Under the pieces are notes generated by a model. The model saw nothing but the letters and a program-made list of their open reading frames with translations. It did no database searches and had not been told where the DNA came from. This document shows, in pieces, positions 7,751 through 18,721 of a stretch of 64,000 bases of DNA (position 1 is its first letter; each line of letters starts with the position of its first letter). Origin of the DNA: Belnapia rosea (GTDB taxonomy: Bacteria; Pseudomonadota; Alphaproteobacteria; Acetobacterales; Acetobacteraceae); the NCBI RefSeq assembly GCF_900101615.1, contig NZ_FMZX01000011.1, positions 62,001 to 126,000 on the forward strand, in the 5' to 3' direction. The position numbers and the translations under genes are program-made.

Positions 7751-10399
7751 CTAGCCGATATCGTAGCGGAATGTGCCCGCTTCGCCCATTCCAACCTGCA
7801 CCCGGCCGATCTCGCCGCCCTCCGCCAATCGCGAGAGAATGCGAGATGAGAGCTCGGGAAGCATCGTGCGGTTGAGGATATTCTCAATATTTCGTGCGCC
7901 GCTTTCGACCTCTTTGCAGCGCGCCACGATGGCCTCGGGCACGCTGTCCTCGACCTCGAACCCGACGCCGTAGGCCGCCTTGACGCGCCGGCCGATGCGC
8001 TTGAGCTGCAGCCCGACGATCAGCTTCATGATGTCGTCGGCCAGCGGGTAGTAGGTGACGATGTTGCAGCGGCCGAGGAAGGCGGGCTTGAACACCTTCA
8101 GCAGGTCCGGGCGCAGCGCCTCGGTCAGCGCCTCCGGCTCCGGCATCAGGTCGGGGTCGGCGCAGAGCTTGGCGATGGTGTCCGTGCCGGCGTTGGATGT
8201 CATGATGATGACGGTGTTGCGGAAGTCGATGTCCCGCCCCTCGCCGTCCTTCATGTTGCCCTTGTCGAAGACCTGGTAAAACACGTCCTGCACGCCGGGA
8301 TGGGCCTTCTCCATCTCGTCGAGCAGGACGACGCTGTAGGGACGGCGGCGCACGGCCTCCGTCAGCACGCCGCCCTCGCCATAGCCGACATAGCCGGGCG
8401 GCGAGCCCATCAGGAGCGAGACCTTATGCTCCTCCTTGAACTCGCTCATGTTGATGGTGGTGAGGTTCTGCTCGCCACCATAGAGCAGGTCGGCGACGGC
8501 GAGCGCCGTCTCGGTCTTCCCGACGCCGCTGGTGCCGACCATCATGAAGACGCCGATGGGCTTGCGCGGATCGGTCAGCCCGGCACGGTTGGTCTGGATG
8601 GCCTGGGCGATGGCCGCCAGCGCATGCGGCTGGCCGACGACACGCTCCTCCAGCCGCTCCTTGAGGTTCAGGATGGTCTTGATCTCGTCCGAGACCATGC
8701 GGCCGACCGGGATGCCGGTCCATGTCGCCACCACCTCGGCCACGGCCTGGCCATCCACCACCGGATGCACCAGCGGCTGCTCGCCCTGCAGCGCATGCAG
8801 CGCCTCGGTCGCGCCGGCGAGCGCCGCCTTGGCCTCCGCCGCCTCCGTCCCGGCCGCCATCGCCGCCTCGATCGCCTCGCGGGATTCGCGGATGCGGGCG
8901 ACGAGTGCCTTCTCCTCCGCATAGCGCGCCTCGAGCGCCGCCAGCTCCCCGGTGAGCGTCCCGCGCTCCTCCTCCAGCGCCGCGCGTCGCGCGGCATGGT
9001 CCTGCCCGGCCGCCTCCTCCCGGGCGATGGCGCCGAGTTCGGTGGCGATGAGGTCGAGCCGCCGCCGGCGGTCCTCGAGCGGCGCCGGCTCGGCCGCCTG
9101 GCTCATGGCGACGCGGGCGCAGGCGGTATCCAGCAGCGAGACGCCCTTGTCGGGCAGCTGCCGCGCCGGGATGTAGCGGGCGGAGAGCGCGCAGGCCTGC
9201 TCCACCGCCTCGTCCAGGATGCGCACGCCGTGGTGCTTCTCCAGCACCGGCACCAGCCCGCGCAGCATCGCCTGCGCCAGCGGCACGGAGGGCTCGCCCA
9301 CCTGCACCACCTGGAAGCGCCGCGTCAGCGCCGCATCCTTCTCGAAGTATTTCTTGTACTCGGCCCAGGTGGTGGCCGCGAGGCAGCGCAGCTCGCCGCG
9401 CGCGAGCGCCGGCTTCAGCAGGTTGGCCGCGTCGTTCTGCCCCTGGGCGCCCCCGGCACCGATCAGCGTATGCGCCTCGTCGATGAACATCACGACCGGC
9501 ACCGGCGAGGACTTCACCGCATCGATGACACCTTTGAGGCGGTTCTCGAATTCGCCCTTCACGCCGGCACCCGCCTGCAGCAGGCCAAGGTCCAGCGACA
9601 TCAGCTTCACCTGCCGCAGCGCCTCCGGCACGTCGCCCGCGGCGATGCGCAGCGCCAGCCCCTCGGCGACGGCGGTCTTGCCGACACCCGGCTCGCCGGT
9701 GAGGATCGGGTTGTTCTGGCGACGGCGGGTCAGGATGTCGATCACCTGACGGATCTCGCCATCGCGGCCGAGGATCGGGTCGATCTTGCCGGCCTTCGCC
9801 TGGGTCGTGAGGTCGGTGCAGAATTGCTCGAGCGGCCCGCCGCCGCGGGGAGCGTCGCCGGGCGCTGCCGGTGCGCCGCCCGGTGCCTCGCCGGGCAGTG
9901 GCGCCGCAGCCTCCTCGGCCTCGAGGCTGCCTTCGCTCAAGGCCTCCAACCCGCCACGGCGCAGCGCATCCGCCGGCAGGGCGAGCAGGCTCGGCGCGCT
10001 GTCCTTCACCGTGCGGGACAGGGTCTCGTCCGAGAGCAGCGCCGCGAGCATATGTCCCGAGCGGATGCGCCCCGTCCCGGCCTCGAGCGAGGCCAGCAGC
10101 CAGGCCTCGCGCAACCAGGTGACGATATCGGGCGAGAGGGAGGGCGCCCGCGCATTGCCGGTGCGCAGCTTGTCGAGCGCACGGGTCAGCTCCGCAAGGA
10201 CACGGCCGCTGTCAATCCCCTGCTTGCGCAGCAGCACGTTCACATCCGTGCCCTGCGTCTCCACCAATTTCAACAGCAGGTGCTCGATCTCGACATTGTA
10301 GTGCGAACGGGAAAGAGTGAGGCCGGCCGCAGCCTCGAGTTGGCGGCGGCCCAGCGCACTGAGGCGGCCGACGAGGGATTTCAGGTCGATCGCCACCAT
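7751..10399 (-). CDS. clpV: T6SS sheath-disassembly AAA+ ATPase ClpV (TssH)
   Basis: An 882-residue ClpB-type double AAA+ ATPase. The N-domain (1-160) is followed by a Gly/Ala/Pro linker and AAA-1 with Walker A GEPGVGKT (235-242) and Walker B FIDEAHTLIGAGG (about 305-317). A coiled-coil middle domain (about 420-560) and AAA-2 with GTSGVGKT (622-629) and VVLLDEMEKAHP complete it. ClpV extracts and recycles contracted TssB/TssC sheath. The N-terminal sequence DLKSLVGRLSALGRRQLEAA is the ClpV type rather than ClpB. It is first of a leftward run with two hcp genes, and a GGGAGG lies about 10 bases before the ATG. Confidence 0.96.
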   Translation of the reverse strand: MVAIDLKSLVGRLSALGRRQLEAAAGLTLSRSHYNVEIEHLLLKLVETQGTDVNVLLRKQGIDSGRVLAELTRALDKLRTGNARAPSLSPDIVTWLREAWLLASLEAGTGRIRSGHMLAALLSDETLSRTVKDSAPSLLALPADALRRGGLEALSEGSLEAEEAAAPLPGEAPGGAPAAPGDAPRGGGPLEQFCTDLTTQAKAGKIDPILGRDGEIRQVIDILTRRRQNNPILTGEPGVGKTAVAEGLALRIAAGDVPEALRQVKLMSLDLGLLQAGAGVKGEFENRLKGVIDAVKSSPVPVVMFIDEAHTLIGAGGAQGQNDAANLLKPALARGELRCLAATTWAEYKKYFEKDAALTRRFQVVQVGEPSVPLAQAMLRGLVPVLEKHHGVRILDEAVEQACALSARYIPARQLPDKGVSLLDTACARVAMSQAAEPAPLEDRRRRLDLIATELGAIAREEAAGQDHAARRAALEEERGTLTGELAALEARYAEEKALVARIRESREAIEAAMAAGTEAAEAKAALAGATEALHALQGEQPLVHPVVDGQAVAEVVATWTGIPVGRMVSDEIKTILNLKERLEERVVGQPHALAAIAQAIQTNRAGLTDPRKPIGVFMMVGTSGVGKTETALAVADLLYGGEQNLTTINMSEFKEEHKVSLLMGSPPGYVGYGEGGVLTEAVRRRPYSVVLLDEMEKAHPGVQDVFYQVFDKGNMKDGEGRDIDFRNTVIIMTSNAGTDTIAKLCADPDLMPEPEALTEALRPDLLKVFKPAFLGRCNIVTYYPLADDIMKLIVGLQLKRIGRRVKAAYGVGFEVEDSVPEAIVARCKEVESGARNIENILNRTMLPELSSRILSRLAEGGEIGRVQVGMGEAGTFRYDIG

Positions 10400-10546
10400 A
10401 TCCCGTTAACCTCCCGTTAACTGTATCGGTCGCCATGCCGAACGGGCGGGACCGTAAACAAGTTGGGAGAGCGCTGTCCAGCATGATAGCGTATCGGTTG
10501 CAGGCCGGCGTTGCCCGGCACATCCAAGGGACCAGATCGAGGCGGC
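10400..10546. promoter_or_regulatory. Divergent promoter region between clpV and tssA
   Basis: A 147-base intergenic stretch between two divergent T6SS operons. It holds a direct repeat TCCCGTTAAC at 10401-10410 and 10412-10421, spaced 11 bases (one helical turn) and close to the clpV ATG, where it also contains the clpV ribosome-binding site. A second direct repeat, GTATCGGT, occurs at 10423-10430 and 10491-10498. Promoters for both blocks must lie here or within the flanking genes, but I cannot assign -35/-10 boxes with confidence, and no convincing sigma-54 box is seen. Confidence 0.45.
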
Positions 10547-11683
10547 ATGTCGGGAAGCCTGTTCGATATTGAGACGTTGCTCGCACCGCTCGACGGCGCC
10601 GATGGCGCCGGCATCGACTTGCGCAGCGACTACTCGCCGACATCGCCCTATCAGAAGCTGCGTGACGCGCGCGCCGAGGCACGCGCCGAGGAGCGGGCAC
10701 TCGAGACCTCGGAGGAAAGCGACCCGGCCGTGCCGCAGGGCTGGCGCGAGGTGAAGCGCATCGCGCTGCAATGCATCGGCGAGCGCAGCAAGGATTTCGA
10801 GGTCGCCGCCTGGCTGCTGGAATCACTCGTGCGGCTCGACGGCCTGGCCGGGCTCAGCGCCGGTTCCGAGCTGCTGACCGGGCTGCTCGATCGCTACTGG
10901 GAGCCAGGCTTCCCCCAGCCCGACGAGGACGGGATGGATGTACGGGCCGCGCCGCTCGGCGGCCTCTCCGGCGAGGGGGCCGATGGCACCCTGATGCAGC
11001 CGCTGCGCCGGCTGCCGATGTTCCGCCGCCCGGATGGCCGCGCCGTCGGCCTGCATCTCTGGAAGATCGCCGAGGACACCGAGGCCATCCCGAACGAGGG
11101 CGACAACAAGAAGCGGCGCAAGGCGCGCTACGACGCCGGCGTGCCGGAGATGAAGGCGCTGGAGAACGAGGCCCGCGTCGAGGCCGCCTCGCTGCGGCGC
11201 ACCGCGCAGCAGGCGCTGCAGGCGCAGCGCGCCTGGGCGACGCTGGCGGCGCAGATGGATGCCCGGTTCGGTGACCTCGCCCCCAATACGCGGCGGGTGT
11301 CCGAGGCGCTCGAGCAGATCATCCAGATCGCCAGCCGCCTGATCGGCCCGGTCGCCGAAGCGGCACCGGAGCCCGGCGGCGGGATCGAATCCATGGAGGA
11401 GGTGACGGCCATGGTCGAGGAGGCACCGGCCGGCGCCGGCGCGGCGGTGGCGGTCCGGCCGCTGCGGACGCGGGAGGATGCGATCCGCCAGCTCGAGGAG
11501 CTGGCCGAGTATTTCCGCAGGACCGAGCCGCACTCGCCGCTGGCCTATACGCTGACCGATGCGGTGCGGCGGGCGCGGATGCCGCTGCCCGACCTGCTGG
11601 CCGAGGTCCTGCCCGATAACGGGGCGCGGCAGGCGATGCTCACCATGCTCGGCATCCGCAGCGCCATGGACGAGGGTAGCTGA
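10547..11683 (+). CDS. tssA: T6SS protein TssA (ImpA N-terminal family)
   Basis: A 378-residue protein whose first ~130 residues carry the ImpA_N domain: LAPLDGADGAGIDLRSD, then an alpha-helical segment with WREVKRIALQCIGERSKDFEVAAWL and GLLDRYWEPGFPQPDEDG. TssA organises sheath and tube polymerisation from the baseplate and caps the distal end. The C-terminal third (RTREDAIRQLEELAEYFRRT..HSP) is a short helical domain of the kind found in small TssA forms. The start at ATG 10547 is preferred to one 12 codons upstream because GAGG sits 6 bases before it. It is first gene of the imp-order operon. Confidence 0.9.
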   Translation: MSGSLFDIETLLAPLDGADGAGIDLRSDYSPTSPYQKLRDARAEARAEERALETSEESDPAVPQGWREVKRIALQCIGERSKDFEVAAWLLESLVRLDGLAGLSAGSELLTGLLDRYWEPGFPQPDEDGMDVRAAPLGGLSGEGADGTLMQPLRRLPMFRRPDGRAVGLHLWKIAEDTEAIPNEGDNKKRRKARYDAGVPEMKALENEARVEAASLRRTAQQALQAQRAWATLAAQMDARFGDLAPNTRRVSEALEQIIQIASRLIGPVAEAAPEPGGGIESMEEVTAMVEEAPAGAGAAVAVRPLRTREDAIRQLEELAEYFRRTEPHSPLAYTLTDAVRRARMPLPDLLAEVLPDNGARQAMLTMLGIRSAMDEGS

Positions 11684-11714
11684 GCGGCCGGTCAACCGCT
11701 CGGCAAGGCTTTCA

Positions 11715-11744
11715 TTGACGGGATTTCGTGCCGCCGCGTATCGT
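11715..11744 (+). promoter_or_regulatory. Possible sigma-70-type promoter for tssB
   Basis: TTGACG and TATCGT are separated by 18 bases in the 109-base gap between tssA and tssB. The -35 match is strong (5 of 6) and the -10 is moderate. An internal promoter here would let the highly used sheath genes be made in excess of tssA. This is a pattern match only. Confidence 0.4.
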
Positions 11745-11792
11745 GTTTGACGACTGCCAGAACCGTTACGGGCGCGTTGAGGGAGAGGAAGG

Positions 11793-12302
11793 ATGAGCGG
11801 CAGCGTTCACCAAAAGCTGGCCCGGGTTCGCAAACCTCGCGTCCACATCACCTATGAGGTCGAGACGGAGGGCGCCGCGATCGAGCGGGAGCTTCCCTTC
11901 GTCGTCGGCGTCATGGGCGATTTCGCCGGTGACCCTTCGGAGCCACTGAAGCCGCTCGCCGAGCGGAAATTCGTGCAGATCGACCGCGACAACTTCAACG
12001 ATGTCATGGCGCGCATCCAGCCGGGCCTGAACATCAAGGTCGACAACACCCTGGCCGAGGATGGCAGCCAGATGGCGGTCAACCTGAAGTTCCGCTCGAT
12101 CGAGGATTTCGAGCCCGCCAAGGTCGCCGAGCAGGTTCCCGCCCTCAAAGCGCTGCTCGACACCCGCGCCAAGCTGCGCGACCTGATGAGCAAGGTCGAC
12201 CGCTCCGAGGAGCTGGAGGGCCTGCTCGAGGATGTGCTGCAGGACAAGGACAAGCTGGCGGCGCTCTCGTCCCAGCTCGGCCTCGACAAGCAGGGGGGCT
12301 GA
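11793..12302 (+). CDS. tssB: T6SS contractile sheath small subunit TssB
   Basis: A 169-residue TssB/VipA (ImpB) protein. It opens with the typical [21 protein letters not shown] and [11 protein letters not shown], then [21 protein letters not shown] and a C-terminal helical segment ([22 protein letters not shown]). TssB and TssC co-assemble into the cytoplasmic contractile sheath. A strong ribosome-binding site (GGGAGAGGAAGG) precedes the ATG. Only 3 bases separate its stop from tssC. A single tssB serves two tssC-like genes in this operon. Confidence 0.96.
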   Translation: MSGSVHQKLARVRKPRVHITYEVETEGAAIERELPFVVGVMGDFAGDPSEPLKPLAERKFVQIDRDNFNDVMARIQPGLNIKVDNTLAEDGSQMAVNLKFRSIEDFEPAKVAEQVPALKALLDTRAKLRDLMSKVDRSEELEGLLEDVLQDKDKLAALSSQLGLDKQGG

Positions 12303-12305
12303 GCG

Positions 12306-13799
12306 ATGAGCGAGACGCAGCCATCGGCCGCCGCCGCCACGACCACCACGGAGGAGGCCGGGCTCGGCCTGCTCGACCAGGTGCTCGGCGCCACCAAGCA
12401 GACCGAGCGGGACCGCGCCCAGGACCTCATCAAGGCGCTGACCGAGGAGGCGCTGAAGGGCACCGTCACCTACAGCCGCAACCTCACCCAGACCTTCGAC
12501 CGGGCGATCGCCGCGCTGGATGCCAAGATCAGCACCCAGCTCAACGCGGTGATGCATCATGAGCGCTTCCTGAAGCTGGAAGGCTCCTGGCGGGGCCTGC
12601 ATTACCTCGTCATGAATTCCGAGACCGGCTCCTCGCTCAAGCTGCGCATGCTCCAGTGCAGCAAGCGCGAGCTCTCCCGCGACCTGCAGCGCGCGGTCGA
12701 GTTCGACCAGAGCCAGATGTTCAAGAAGATCTACGAGAACGAGTTCGGCACCCCGGGCGGCGAGCCCTATGGCGCGCTCGTCGGCGACTACGAATGGACC
12801 AACCACCCGGACGACATCGAGACGCTGCGCCTCGCCTCCAACGTCGCCGCCAGCGCCTTCGCGCCCTTCATCTCGGGTGTCGGCGCCGGGATGTTCGGCT
12901 TCTCCGACTGGCGGGAGCTGTCGAAGCCGCGCGACCTCACCAAGATCTTCGAGACCGCGGAATACGCCAAGTGGCGCTCCTACCGCGACACCGAGGACAG
13001 CCGCTTCGTCTCCCTCGTCATGCCGCGCGTCATCGCCCGCCTGCCCTATGGCGCCGGCACCGTGCCGGTCGAGGAATTCGGCTATGAGGAGGCGCCCTTC
13101 GACGCCACCGGCAAGCCGAAGGCGATGGAGCACAACGACTACTGCTGGATGAACGCCGCCTATGTGATGGCGCAGCGGCTGACCGATACCTTCGCCCAGA
13201 CGAGCTTCTGCGTCGCCATCCGCGGCGCCGAGGGCGGCGGCAAGGTGCAGAACCTGCCGACCCATGTCTTCACCTCGGATGACGGCGACACCGACGCCAA
13301 ATGCCCGACCGAGATCGGCATCACCGACCGGCGCGAGGCGGAACTCTCCTCGCTCGGCTTCCTGCCGCTCTGCCATTACCGCAACACCGACTACGCGGTC
13401 TTCTTCGGCGCCCAGTCCACCCAGAAGCCCAAGAAGTATGACCGGCCGGAGGCAACCTCCAACGCCGCCATCTCGGCCCGGCTGCCCTATCTCATGGCCA
13501 CCAGCCGCTTCGCCCATTTCCTCAAGGTAATGGCGCGGGACAAGATCGGCTCCTTCATGGAGGCCTCCGATTGCGAGGCCTGGCTGAACCGCTGGATCAA
13601 CAACTACGTCAACGGCAACTCCAGCGCCGGGCCGGAGACGAAGGCACGCTACCCGCTGCGCGAGGCCAAGGTGGAGGTGAAGGAGATCCCGGGCCGCCCC
13701 GGCTCCTACAACGCCGTCGCCTATCTGCAGCCCTGGCTGCAGATGGAGGAGCTGACGACCTCCATGCGGATGGTCGCCCGGATCCCTCAGAAGGCCTGA
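12306..13799 (+). CDS. tssC: T6SS contractile sheath large subunit TssC
   Basis: A 497-residue TssC/VipB (ImpC, EvpB) protein. Hallmarks include [20 protein letters not shown], the [20 protein letters not shown] block with [28 protein letters not shown] and the C-terminal [20 protein letters not shown]. It forms the outer sheath with TssB. Length and all blocks are complete, so this is the canonical sheath subunit. It is followed by a 185-base gap containing four tandem palindromes before the second tssC-like gene. Confidence 0.96.
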   Translation: MSETQPSAAAATTTTEEAGLGLLDQVLGATKQTERDRAQDLIKALTEEALKGTVTYSRNLTQTFDRAIAALDAKISTQLNAVMHHERFLKLEGSWRGLHYLVMNSETGSSLKLRMLQCSKRELSRDLQRAVEFDQSQMFKKIYENEFGTPGGEPYGALVGDYEWTNHPDDIETLRLASNVAASAFAPFISGVGAGMFGFSDWRELSKPRDLTKIFETAEYAKWRSYRDTEDSRFVSLVMPRVIARLPYGAGTVPVEEFGYEEAPFDATGKPKAMEHNDYCWMNAAYVMAQRLTDTFAQTSFCVAIRGAEGGGKVQNLPTHVFTSDDGDTDAKCPTEIGITDRREAELSSLGFLPLCHYRNTDYAVFFGAQSTQKPKKYDRPEATSNAAISARLPYLMATSRFAHFLKVMARDKIGSFMEASDCEAWLNRWINNYVNGNSSAGPETKARYPLREAKVEVKEIPGRPGSYNAVAYLQPWLQMEELTTSMRMVARIPQKA

Positions 13800-13810
13800 A
13801 CCGCCTGCCC

Positions 13811-13952
13811 CTGGCCCGGCCTGTGCCGGGCCAGGCTTCTTATTACCCTTGGCCCGGCCTGTGCCGGGCCAGCCTTCGTAGTGCCCTTGGCCCGGCCCGC
13901 GCCGGGCCAGGCTTCGTATAACCCTTGGCCCGGCCTGCCTGAGCCGGGCCAG
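13811..13952 (+). repeat. Four tandem 38-bp-period palindromic repeats between tssC and tssC2
   Basis: Four near-identical units start at about 13811, 13849, 13887 and 13925. Each is a hairpin whose arms are variants of TGGCCCGGC / GCCGGGCCA with a 4 to 8 base loop; unit 1 is a perfect 10-bp stem with a CTGT loop. The arms are followed by a less palindromic AGGCTTCNTAT..CCCT segment that is also repeated, so the period is 38 bp. No U-tracts follow. The array occupies most of the gap between two sheath genes on the same strand and can only act as RNA structure or as a DNA/protein site. REP-type elements are an alternative. Confidence 0.85.
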
Positions 13953-13984
13953 GCTTCCTATCCTGGAAAGGGGCGCGCCGGAGC

Positions 13985-15561
<1,577 letters not shown>

Positions 15562-15565
<4 letters not shown>

Positions 15566-16365
15566 CCACGATCGGAGACGCGTTCCAGACGGGCGACCTG
15601 CCTGCCGCCATCGCCGCTGCCACGGCCGGGGTGAAGGCCGCCCCGCGCGATGCCGGCGCCCGCTGGCTGCTGACGGAGATGCTGCTCTTCGCCGGCGAGG
15701 TGGAGCGTGCCGACCGCACGCTCGACAGCGTCATCGCCGACGAACCCTCCCCGGCCGTGCTCGAATTCCGCCGCCTGCTGCGGGCCGAGGTGGTGCGCCG
15801 CCAGGTCTTCGGCGAGGGCCGCCTGCCGAAATTCCAGGGCGACGAGGCAACGCCGGCACAGACCGCCGCCATGCGGGCGCTGACCCTGCTCCGCCTGGGC
15901 GAGGCCGCCAATGCCGCCGCCGCGGCGGCCGAGGCGGAGGAGCTTCGCCCCCGCGCCCCCGGCGAGGCCCGCGCGCCGGACGGCACCGTCACCCCCTTCG
16001 ACGACTTCCGCGATGCGGATGACCTGTTCAGCCCGCATCTCGAGGTGCTGACCGCCGGCGGCGACTACATGTGGGTGCCGGTCGAACGGCTGCAGAGCCT
16101 GGTCTTCGAGGCCGCGCGCCGCCCGCGGGACCTGTTCTGGCGCCGCACCAACCTCACCTTGAAGGACGGTACCGAGGGCCTCGTCTTCGTCCCCGCCATC
16201 TATCTCTGGACCGATCCGGCCACGCCCATGGCGCTGAAGCTCGGGCGCGAGACGGACTGGCCCGATGCCGGCGAGGGCCCGGTGCGCGGCCTCGGCCAGC
16301 GCCTGTTCCTGGCGGGCGAGGAGGCGCTGCCGCTCGCCGAGGCGGGGACGCTGACCTTTGCATGA
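15562..16365 (+). CDS. tagJ: T6SS accessory protein TagJ (ImpE/SciE family)
   Basis: A 267-residue ImpE-family protein. The N-terminal half is TPR-like (two helix pairs from DLPAAIAAATAGVKAAPRDAG), and the C-terminal half carries FDDFRDADDLFSPHLEVLTAGG and YMWVPVERLQSLVFE, typical of ImpE. TagJ binds the TssB N-terminus in some systems and may modulate sheath turnover by ClpV. The ATG overlaps the tssC2 stop (ATGA), showing it is part of the imp-order operon. Confidence 0.9.
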
Positions 16366-16395
16366 GCGGGCCGCGCGCATGACCGGTGTGGGCGC

Positions 16396-16896
16396 ATGAG
16401 CGGCTCCGCCCGCGACGGACGCATCCGGCTGCCGCTGCTGGACCGGCTGCTGGATGCCGATCCGGCGGCACCGGTCGATCCGCCGGCAACCCAGGCCTAT
16501 GCGGTGGAGCTGCTGCGCCAGGCGGTGCGGCGGGATGTCGAGGCCTTGCTGAATGCCAGGCGGCGGCGGGTGCCGCTGCCCTCCGGCCTCGGCGCCCTGC
16601 CCGTCTCGCCGCTCGGCTACGGCATCCCCGACCCGACCGCCGGCAGCTTCACCGAGGATGAGCGGCGCGAGGCCCTGGCCGCCGAGGTGGAGGCCACGCT
16701 ACGCCGCTTCGAGCCGCGGCTGGCCAATATCCGCGTGACCCTCGCCAAGGCGCCGCGCGAGCGGGCCGATACGCTCGACCGCACGCTTCGCCTCCGCGTC
16801 GAGGCCGTGCTGCGCAGCGACCCGGTGCCGGAGCAGATCAGCTTCGAGACGAAGCTGCGCCCCGTCACCCTCGATGTCTCGGTGCGCGAGGGCTGA
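16396..16896 (+). CDS. tssE: T6SS baseplate protein TssE (gp25-like)
   Basis: A 166-residue gpW/gp25-family protein. It has RIRLPLLDRLLDADP near the N-terminus and the SPLGYGIPDPTAG region, then a basic helix and the FEPRLANIRVTLAK strand characteristic of the family. TssE is a wedge component that helps start sheath polymerisation. It is 30 bases downstream of tagJ and one base from the tssF start. An upstream ATG in a different frame is not used. The ribosome-binding site is weak. Confidence 0.9.
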   Translation: MSGSARDGRIRLPLLDRLLDADPAAPVDPPATQAYAVELLRQAVRRDVEALLNARRRRVPLPSGLGALPVSPLGYGIPDPTAGSFTEDERREALAAEVEATLRRFEPRLANIRVTLAKAPRERADTLDRTLRLRVEAVLRSDPVPEQISFETKLRPVTLDVSVREG

Positions 16897-16897
16897 G

Positions 16898-18721
16898 ATG
16901 TCCGAAACCCTGCTGCCCTATTTCAACCGCGAGCTGGCCTCGATCCGCAAGGAGGCCGGCGAATTCGCCGAAGCCTTCCCGAAGGTCGCCGGCCGCCTCC
17001 GCCTCTCGGCCGAGACGGTCGATGACCCCTTCGTCGCGCGGCTGCTGGAAGGCATCGCCTTCCTCGCCGCCCGGGTGCAGCACCGGCTGGATGACGAGCT
17101 GCCCGAGATCAGCGATGCGCTGCTCGAGATGCTCTCGCCGCATCTGCTGGCGCCCGTTCCCTCGATGACCACGCTGCGCCTGGCGCCGCCGGCCGATACG
17201 CGGGCCCCGCTCCGGGTGCCGCGCGGCCTCGCGGTGGAGACCGAGCCGGTGCGCGGTGAGCCGGTGCGCTTCCGCACCTGCCATGACGTGACGCTCTGGC
17301 CGCTCGTCATCGAGGCGGCGCGGCTCACCGGCCTGCCGCTCGCGGCGCCGGCCAATCCGCGCGCCTCCGGCGCCGTCGCCTGCCTCCGCCTCACGCTAAG
17401 GACCGCCTCGCCCGACCTGCCGATGGCGGAGCTCGGCCTCGACCGGCTGCGGCTGCATCTCCGCGGCATCGGCCCCAGCGCGGCGCTGCTGCATGAGCTG
17501 CTCTGCACCGCGACCCTCTCCATCGCCCTCGCCGATGGCCCGGCCGACCCGCGCCCGACCATCCTCGGCGCCGGCGCCCTCCAGCCTGGCGGCTTCGAGG
17601 CGGAGGAGGCGGCCCTGCCCTGGCCTCGCCGCGCCTTCGCCGGCCACCGGCTGCTCACCGAGTTCTTCGCCTTCCCCGAGAAATTCCTCTATCTCGACCT
17701 CGACGGGCTCGATGCCCGCAGCCTCGTGCAGCGGGGCGACCGGCTGGAGGTCTTCCTCTATCTCTCCCGCTCCATGCCGGAGCTGGAGCGCACGCTCACC
17801 GCCGAGAATTTCGCCCTGGGCTGCACGCCGGCGGTGAACCTCTTCCCGCAGCGCTGCGAGCCCATCGCCCTCGACGGCACCCAGTCCGAATGGCTGGTCC
17901 TCCCCGATGCCCGCCGCCCCACCGCGCTCGAGGTCTATGCGGTGGAGCAGGTCCGGGAGAGCCGGGCCGATGGCACGCGCCGCTTCGTCCTGCCCTTCCA
18001 CCGCCTCGGCCGGGCCGATGCCGAGGGCGAGGCCGCGGAGGCGCATTACATCGCCGGCCGCCGCCCCGCGCCACCCGCGCTCGGCGGGACGGAGACGCAG
18101 CTCAGCCTGCGCGACGCCGCCTTCGACCCGAGCCGCCCCGCCGATGGCGTGCTGACCGTGGAGGCGCTCTGCTGCAACCGCGACCTTCCCAGCATGCTGC
18201 CCTTCGGCGGTGGCCAGCCGCATCTCCGCATCGCCTCCGGCGGCTCCCCCGCCGCCTTCGCCGAGGCCCTGTCGCCACCGACCCCGACGCTCAGGCCCAA
18301 CCTGCGCGAGCGCGGCGCCTGGAAGCTGATCTCCCATCTCGCGCTGAACCATCTCTCGGTCAGCGGCGGCGAGGCCGGGGCGCTGGCGCTGCGCGAGATG
18401 CTTCGCCTGCACGACCTGCGCGACAGCCCCGAGAGCCGCTCCTCCCTCGCCGCGCTGCTGGCGGTGGATGCCCGGCCCGGCGTCGCCCGCCTGCCGGGTG
18501 GCCGGCCCGGCGCGCTGGTGCGCGGCCTCGACGTCACGCTGACCTTCGACGCGCAGCGCTGGCAGGGCGGCGGCCTCTACCTGATGGCGGCGATACTGGA
18601 ACGCTTCCTCTCGCTGCAGGTCTCGGTGAATGCCTTCGTCCGCAGCGGCGTCGCGCTGCGCGGCCGCAGCGGCTTCGTCGCGCAATGGCCGGCGCGCAGC
18701 GGCACGCGGGCGCTGCTGTGA
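16898..18721 (+). CDS. tssF: T6SS baseplate wedge protein TssF
   Basis: A 607-residue TssF (ImpG/VasA) protein. The start MSETLLPYFNRELASIRKEA, then FAEAFPKVAGRL and DPFVARLLEGIAFLAARVQ are diagnostic for the family. The DELPEISDALLEMLSPHLLA stretch follows, and a conserved GHRLLTEFFAFPEKFLYLDL block lies in the middle. TssF forms the baseplate wedge with TssG, TssE and TssK. I start at ATG 16898 rather than 8 codons upstream because the latter would overlap tssE unnecessarily. The stop overlaps the GTG start of tssG. Confidence 0.95.
   Translation: MSETLLPYFNRELASIRKEAGEFAEAFPKVAGRLRLSAETVDDPFVARLLEGIAFLAARVQHRLDDELPEISDALLEMLSPHLLAPVPSMTTLRLAPPADTRAPLRVPRGLAVETEPVRGEPVRFRTCHDVTLWPLVIEAARLTGLPLAAPANPRASGAVACLRLTLRTASPDLPMAELGLDRLRLHLRGIGPSAALLHELLCTATLSIALADGPADPRPTILGAGALQPGGFEAEEAALPWPRRAFAGHRLLTEFFAFPEKFLYLDLDGLDARSLVQRGDRLEVFLYLSRSMPELERTLTAENFALGCTPAVNLFPQRCEPIALDGTQSEWLVLPDARRPTALEVYAVEQVRESRADGTRRFVLPFHRLGRADAEGEAAEAHYIAGRRPAPPALGGTETQLSLRDAAFDPSRPADGVLTVEALCCNRDLPSMLPFGGGQPHLRIASGGSPAAFAEALSPPTPTLRPNLRERGAWKLISHLALNHLSVSGGEAGALALREMLRLHDLRDSPESRSSLAALLAVDARPGVARLPGGRPGALVRGLDVTLTFDAQRWQGGGLYLMAAILERFLSLQVSVNAFVRSGVALRGRSGFVAQWPARSGTRALL

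Noticed and set aside
8300-10420. Plus-strand open frame of about 700 codons opposite clpV
   Set aside because: Shadow of the ClpV gene, which has all its AAA+ motifs on the minus strand.
13811-13952. Considered as a CRISPR array
   Set aside because: The units are palindromic and the segments between them are themselves repeated, not unique spacers. No cas genes are in the window.
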